A stretch of DNA of 64,000 nucleotides, taken from assembly GCA_958296075.1 (NCBI GenBank), contig CATQHW010000002.1, forward strand, positions 1,178,001 through 1,242,000, read 5' to 3'. The DNA comes from an uncultured Spirochaetia bacterium (GTDB lineage: Bacteria; Spirochaetota; Spirochaetia; SZUA-6; Bin103). The notes beneath the pieces were generated by a model, which was not told where the DNA came from, made no database searches, and saw only the letters and a program-made list of their open reading frames with translations. Made by a program: the position numbers and the translations under genes. Positions 60,230-64,000 of this stretch are shown in pieces; position 1 is the first letter of the stretch; each line of letters starts with the position of its first letter.

Positions 60230-61021
60230 GTGCTCCGCATCTACTGGGTCTACCTGAAGACGTCGCTGGCGCTGCAGTTCCAGTACCGCGTCGCCATGGC
60301 GATCTGGATGCTCAACCGCATCGTCGAGCCCACGGTCTATCTGGTGGTGTGGCGGACCGTGGCGGCGGCGCGCGGCGGCGTGGGCGGGTACGACGCCGCC
60401 GACTTCGCCGCCTACTTCATCGTCCTGATGGTGGTAAACCAGCTCACCTTCACCTGGATCATCCACGAGTTCGAGTGGCGCGTGCGTTCGGGCGAATTGT
60501 CGTCGCTGCTGCTCAAGCCGATCCATCCCATCCACGGCGACATCGCCGACAACATCGGCTACAAGGCGCTGACGCTGGTGATCATCGTGCCGGCGGCCAT
60601 ACTGTTGTCGTTCCTGTTCGAGCCCGCCTTCGAGTTCGACGCCGCGATGCTGGCGCTGGCGGCGCTGGCGCTGGTGGCCGCCTACGGTATTCGCTTCTTC
60701 GTCGACTGGTCGTTCGCGTTGAGCGCGTTCTGGACCACGCGCACCGCGGCGCTCAATCAGATCTACTTCCTGGTGCTGCTGTTCTGCTCGGGGCGGCTGG
60801 CGCCGCTGGAGTTGTTGCCGGGCTGGCTGGAGCGCGTCACCTGGTACCTGCCGTTCCGGTGGGCGGTATGGTTCCCGGTCGAGTTGGCGTTGGGCCGGCT
60901 GAGTCCCGACCTGATCGCCGCCGGGTTCCGCATGCAGGCGCTCTGGCTGGCGATCGGGCTGGCTCTGCTCGGCACGGTGTGGCGGCTGGGAATCCGCAAG
61001 TACGCAGCGGTCGGGTCCTGA
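60230..61021 (+). CDS. ABC-2 type permease (COG4587-like)
   Basis: A 263-aa membrane protein with GTG start two bases after the ATPase stop. Six membrane segments are apparent (first about 23-42; later LVIIVPAAILLSFLFEP, LALAALALVAAYGIRFFVDW, IYFLVLLFCSGRLAPLELLP). HEFEWRVRSGELSSLLLKPI is the cytoplasmic amphipathic element that contacts the ATPase. Together with the next gene it forms the membrane channel of a three-gene exporter; substrate unknown. Confidence 0.9.
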   Translation: MLRIYWVYLKTSLALQFQYRVAMAIWMLNRIVEPTVYLVVWRTVAAARGGVGGYDAADFAAYFIVLMVVNQLTFTWIIHEFEWRVRSGELSSLLLKPIHPIHGDIADNIGYKALTLVIIVPAAILLSFLFEPAFEFDAAMLALAALALVAAYGIRFFVDWSFALSAFWTTRTAALNQIYFLVLLFCSGRLAPLELLPGWLERVTWYLPFRWAVWFPVELALGRLSPDLIAAGFRMQALWLAIGLALLGTVWRLGIRKYAAVGS

Positions 61022-61023
61022 GC

Positions 61024-61809
61024 ATGCACCGCCTGCGGGTGGCGTGGACGTTCCTGAGGATCGGGCTGCTGAACGAGTTGGCCTACCGCGCCAACCTCTA
61101 CCTGCAGATCCTGCAGTCGGGCGTGGCGGTGGCGGGGGCGATCGGCGGACTGCTGGTGGTGTTCGGCCATACCGACACGCTGCGCGGGTGGGGGCCGGAC
61201 GAGGTGCTGGCCGTGCTCGGCGTCTATCTGCTGATGGGCGCCGCGATGGGCGGCGTGATCGAGCCGAGCATGCAGAAGCTGATGGAGGACGTGCGCCAGG
61301 GCACGCTGGACTACACGCTGACCAAGCCGGAGGAGCCGCAGTTCCTGGTCAGCGTCGCCGAGATGCGCGTGTGGAAGCTGGTCGACGTGGCGCTGGGGCT
61401 GGCGGTGTTGGGGGTGGCGCTGGCGCGGCGCAGCGCGGCGGTGGGGCCGGCGGACGTCGCCCTGTTCGCGCTGATGCTGCTGGCCGGCGGCGCGATCATC
61501 TACAGCTTCCTGCTGGCCATGGCGGCGATCTCCTTCTGGTTCCTGCGCATCGAAAACATCCTGGTGATCTTCAGCGACCTGTATCAGGCGGCGCGGTGGC
61601 CGATCGGCATCTACCCGGGCTGGCTGCGCACGGTGCTCACCTTCGTGGTACCGGTGGCGATCGCGATCACGGTGCCGGCCGAAGCGCTGATCGGCCGGCT
61701 CACCGGCGGCCGCGTGCTGCTGGCATGGGGAGTGGCGGCCGGCGCGCTGGCGGCCGCGCGTCTGGTCTGGATGCGCGGGCTGCGGCGCTACTCCGGGGCG
61801 TCGGCGTGA
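61024..61809 (+). CDS. ABC-2 type permease (COG3694-like)
   Basis: A 261-aa membrane protein, ATG two bases after the previous stop. Similar layout to its partner, with VRQGTLDYTLTKPEEPQFLV as the cytoplasmic contact motif and helices at GLAVLGVALARR, LFALMLLAGGAIIYSFLLAM and VLTFVVPVAIAITVPAEAL. It completes the export unit. The following 86 bp to the convergent iron-transport ATPase gene contain no gene. Confidence 0.9.
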   Translation: MHRLRVAWTFLRIGLLNELAYRANLYLQILQSGVAVAGAIGGLLVVFGHTDTLRGWGPDEVLAVLGVYLLMGAAMGGVIEPSMQKLMEDVRQGTLDYTLTKPEEPQFLVSVAEMRVWKLVDVALGLAVLGVALARRSAAVGPADVALFALMLLAGGAIIYSFLLAMAAISFWFLRIENILVIFSDLYQAARWPIGIYPGWLRTVLTFVVPVAIAITVPAEALIGRLTGGRVLLAWGVAAGALAAARLVWMRGLRRYSGASA

Positions 61810-61895
61810 GCGGCGCCGCCATGCGGCCGGCGATGCGGGCGATGGTGCTCTGCCGGACCTGATCGCTGGCGGACGGCGGCGGGGAACCGCCGGTG

Positions 61896-62972
61896 CTACG
61901 GCGCGATCGAGACGAACACGCGGTCGCCGGCGGCGAAGCGGGCTGCTGCGGCGGCATGGGCGGTGACCTGAAACGGCCCGCGCTCGCCGTTCAGGGCGAT
62001 CGTCAGCTCCCGCACCTCGCCCAGAAACCGCTCGGTCACCACTGTGCCGTGCCGGCGCGGGCCGCCGGTCGCCGCGGCCGACACCGACACTTGGCTGGGA
62101 CGGATCGACACCACGCGTCGACCGCCGGCGTCGATCGGCTGCGCGGCGCTCACCGGCCCCAGGTCGGTGAGCCAGCCGGCGCCGTTGCGCCGCACCTCGA
62201 TCAGGTTGGTCTTGCCCAACAGGGAAGCGACGAAGCCGTTGGCGGGCGACCAGTAGAGCTCCTCAGGCGTGCCGGTCTGCTGCAGGCGGCCGCTGCGCAG
62301 CACGGCCACCTGGTCGGCGACGCGGAATGCCGCGTCGCGGATATGCGTCACGAAGATGGTCGTCGTGGCCTGCATGGAGAGGATCGAACGCAGCTCGTCG
62401 ATGAGCCGATCGCGCAGCGGGCCGTCGAGGTTGTTGAGCGGTTCGTCGAGCAGCAGCACGCGCGGCCGCGGCGCCAGCGCGCGGCCGATCGCGGCGCGCT
62501 GCGCCTGGCCGCCCGATACCTGGTGCGGATAACGGCGCTGCGCGTCGCCGGCCCGCACCAACTCGACGACCGCGTCGACGCGCCGCTCGCGCTCCCGTTC
62601 CGGCAGGCGCTGCAACCCGAACGCGATGTTCTGCCGCAGCGTCAGGTGGGGCAGCAGCGCGGCGTCCTGAAAGACGATGCCGACGTTGCGCTCCTCCGGC
62701 GGCAGCGAGTGCCGGCCGCTTGCGATGCGCAGATCGCCCGCGTCGATCGTGCCGCTATCGAGCTCCTCGAAGCCGGCCACCAGGCGCAGCAGCGTGGTCT
62801 TGCCGCTGCCGCTCTCGCCGAGGACGGCGGTGGTCCGGCCTTCCTCGACGGTAAGGGATACGCGGTCCAGAGCCGGCGCCGCGCTCCCCTTGAACCGCTT
62901 GCTGACGGCGCTGAGCGTCAGTTGCCCGCCGGAGCGGGCCTGGGCGTTACGCCTGCGACGGAGCCGCAGCAT
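61896..62972 (-). CDS. ABC transporter ATP-binding protein, FbpC/PotA type
   Basis: A 358-aa importer ATPase. AVLGESGSGKTTLLRLVAGF (about 50-69) is Walker A, QVSGGQAQRAAIGRALAPRP is the signature, VLLLDEPLNNLDGPLRDRLI is Walker B with D-loop, and IFVTHIRDAAFRVADQVAVL the switch region. Residues about 240-358 form the TOBE/regulatory extension found in ferric-iron and spermidine importers. It overlaps the permease gene by 26 bp. The binding protein is not in the window. Confidence 0.93.
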   Translation of the reverse strand: MLRLRRRRNAQARSGGQLTLSAVSKRFKGSAAPALDRVSLTVEEGRTTAVLGESGSGKTTLLRLVAGFEELDSGTIDAGDLRIASGRHSLPPEERNVGIVFQDAALLPHLTLRQNIAFGLQRLPERERERRVDAVVELVRAGDAQRRYPHQVSGGQAQRAAIGRALAPRPRVLLLDEPLNNLDGPLRDRLIDELRSILSMQATTTIFVTHIRDAAFRVADQVAVLRSGRLQQTGTPEELYWSPANGFVASLLGKTNLIEVRRNGAGWLTDLGPVSAAQPIDAGGRRVVSIRPSQVSVSAAATGGPRRHGTVVTERFLGEVRELTIALNGERGPFQVTAHAAAAARFAAGDRVFVSIAP

Positions 62973-64000
62973 GGACGGGCCGTGACCGCGACCGTGCGCG
63001 CCGGCGGTCGGCCGCCGCCATACGGTTGAGGATCAGGACCGGGCCGAGTCCGGCGGCGATGATCACCAGCGCGTACGGCGCCGCGTCGACGAGCTGTTCG
63101 TTGCCGGCCAACCGAAAGACGTTGGTGGCCAGCGTCTCCAGGCGGAACGGCCGCAGGATCAGCGTCAATGGCAACTCCTTCAGCATCTCCACGATCATCA
63201 GGATCGCCGCCGTCATCAATGCGGGCCGCAGATTCGGCAACGCGACGCGCAGCAGGCCTTGCCCCGGCCGGCACCCCAGCGCGCGGCCCACTTCATCGAA
63301 GCGGGCCGGGAGGCGGGCGAAGCCGGATTCGACCGCGTGGTACCCCACGGCGAAGAACCGCACCACGTAGCCGGCGATGAGCGCCAAGCCGGTCGCGGTC
63401 AGCAGCAGTCCGGGCGAGACGCCGAGCAGAACGCGCGCCGCGCCGTCGAGCCGTTGGTCGACCCAGGTGTAGGCGGTGGCGATGCCGACCGCCAGCACGG
63501 CCGCCGGCACCGCGTAGCCGGCGGCCGACCAGCGCGCCAACGCGCCGACCAGCCGATCCTTGCGTACCCGCGCCGCGTACGCCACCAGCACGGCGAGCAC
63601 CACCGTGGCCGCGGTCGCCGTCGCGGCCAGGCCGATGCTGGTGGCGGCCAGCGGGATCAGGTCGGAATCGATGGCCGGCGGGCGGCGGGCGGTCCACCAC
63701 AGGAGCTGCCCGGCCGGCAGCGCGAATCCGGTGATTACCGGCACCGCGCAGGCGACCCAGGCCGCCAGCGCCGCGGCGCCGCGCAAACGGCGGCGGACCA
63801 GCGGGCGATCGTTCAGCGTCGCGTCACAGAACCGCGCCGCGCCGCGCTGCCGGTGCTCGACCGCCTGCAGCAGCGCGATGGCGATCAGCAGCAGCGCGCC
63901 CAGGGCCAGGGCGACGCGCACGCTGCCGAGCCCGAACCAGCCGCGAAAGATGCCGATCGTCAGCGTGTCGACGCCCAGGTAGTGCGATGCCCCGAACTCG
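62947..64000 (-). CDS. Ferric-iron-type ABC transporter permease, FbpB-like (5' end outside window)
   Basis: The frame is open to the window edge, giving about 350 C-terminal codons of a large two-repeat permease. Starting at the edge it reads EFGASHYLGVDTLTIGIFRG, typical of the end of the first half of FbpB/AfuB proteins. The second half shows membrane helices (LAAWVACAVPVITGFALPAG, LAATATAATVVLAVLVAYAA), RLPARFDEVGRALGCRPGQG as the docking loop, and LILRPFRLETLATNVFRLAG. It is co-transcribed with and overlaps the ATPase gene. Iron uptake is inferred from family; sulfate or thiamine-type cargo is possible. Confidence 0.92.
   Translation of the reverse strand, partial: EFGASHYLGVDTLTIGIFRGWFGLGSVRVALALGALLLIAIALLQAVEHRQRGAARFCDATLNDRPLVRRRLRGAAALAAWVACAVPVITGFALPAGQLLWWTARRPPAIDSDLIPLAATSIGLAATATAATVVLAVLVAYAARVRKDRLVGALARWSAAGYAVPAAVLAVGIATAYTWVDQRLDGAARVLLGVSPGLLLTATGLALIAGYVVRFFAVGYHAVESGFARLPARFDEVGRALGCRPGQGLLRVALPNLRPALMTAAILMIVEMLKELPLTLILRPFRLETLATNVFRLAGNEQLVDAAPYALVIIAAGLGPVLILNRMAAADRRRARSRSRPVHAAAPSQA

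Noticed and set aside
1..64000. tRNA, rRNA or riboswitch genes
   Set aside because: None recognised by eye on either strand; a covariance-model search would be needed to exclude small RNAs.

Overview
The window is about 64 kb of GC-rich bacterial DNA. It is dominated by uptake and breakdown of complex carbohydrates, and interleaved with small, damaged defence and toxin-antitoxin islands. The substrate-binding proteins carry Ala/Gly-Gln-Glu-rich post-signal segments (around 30710 and 53050). Together with the many lplB/ytcP-type sugar permease pairs, sialidase-like beta-propellers and phytanoyl-CoA dioxygenase paralogues, this resembles uncultivated Spirochaetaceae-type genomes from host-associated or marine settings. 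That assignment is an inference from gene content; no rRNA or tRNA gene was recognised.

Layout. 1-5.4 kb: dipeptide-type ABC transporter (two permeases and a binding protein), a hairpin terminator, a TIM-barrel glycosidase-like gene and an internally deleted relative. 5.4-19 kb: accessory region with an orphan DUF1156 DNA methyltransferase, remnants of a PIN-domain gene on both sides of an AT-richer two-gene cassette, a NACHT ATPase-nuclease gene cut in two by an ISAs1-type insertion sequence, and the C-terminal part of a DUF4143 protein. The NACHT island lies between two direct repeats of the 3' end of a beta-propeller hydrolase gene (11263-11551 and 17417-17738). 17.4-32.3 kb: catabolic genes (GH43/32-like propeller, oligogalacturonate-lyase-like protein, two unknowns, rhamnulokinase-like kinase, SDR, sialidase-like protein, heparinase II/III-like lyase) with a complete sugar ABC transporter. 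An AAA ATPase with a deleted partner gene is embedded here.

32.3-41.3 kb: two lectin-plus-sialidase fusion proteins, a PIN toxin with its putative antitoxin, a tightly overlapped PhyH-sialidase-PhyH set and a ceramidase-like hydrolase. 41.3-51.4 kb: a second accessory region with a Uma2 protein, a GmrSD-like DUF262/DUF1524 protein, an oxidoreductase, a frameshifted DegT-type aminotransferase, a glycosidase-like protein, two toxin-antitoxin pairs and several fragments copied from genes elsewhere in the window. 51.4-55.2 kb: a second sugar ABC transporter whose binding-protein gene has a tandemly duplicated start and signal peptide. 55.2-64 kb: a MacA/FtsX-type export pair, an ABC-2 exporter (ATPase and two permeases) and a ferric-iron-type ABC importer that runs off the right edge.

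The working model is that oligosaccharides are taken up by three importers and processed by propeller hydrolases, lyases, dehydrogenases and a sugar kinase. The accessory zones show repeated local duplication, internal deletion and IS activity. The most interesting item is the IS-split gene: removing the IS and one 9-bp target duplication restores a single frame of about 1,323 codons encoding a NACHT ATPase, a long helical middle and a C-terminal PD-(D/E)XK-like nuclease, a plausible anti-phage or nucleic-acid-sensing protein.
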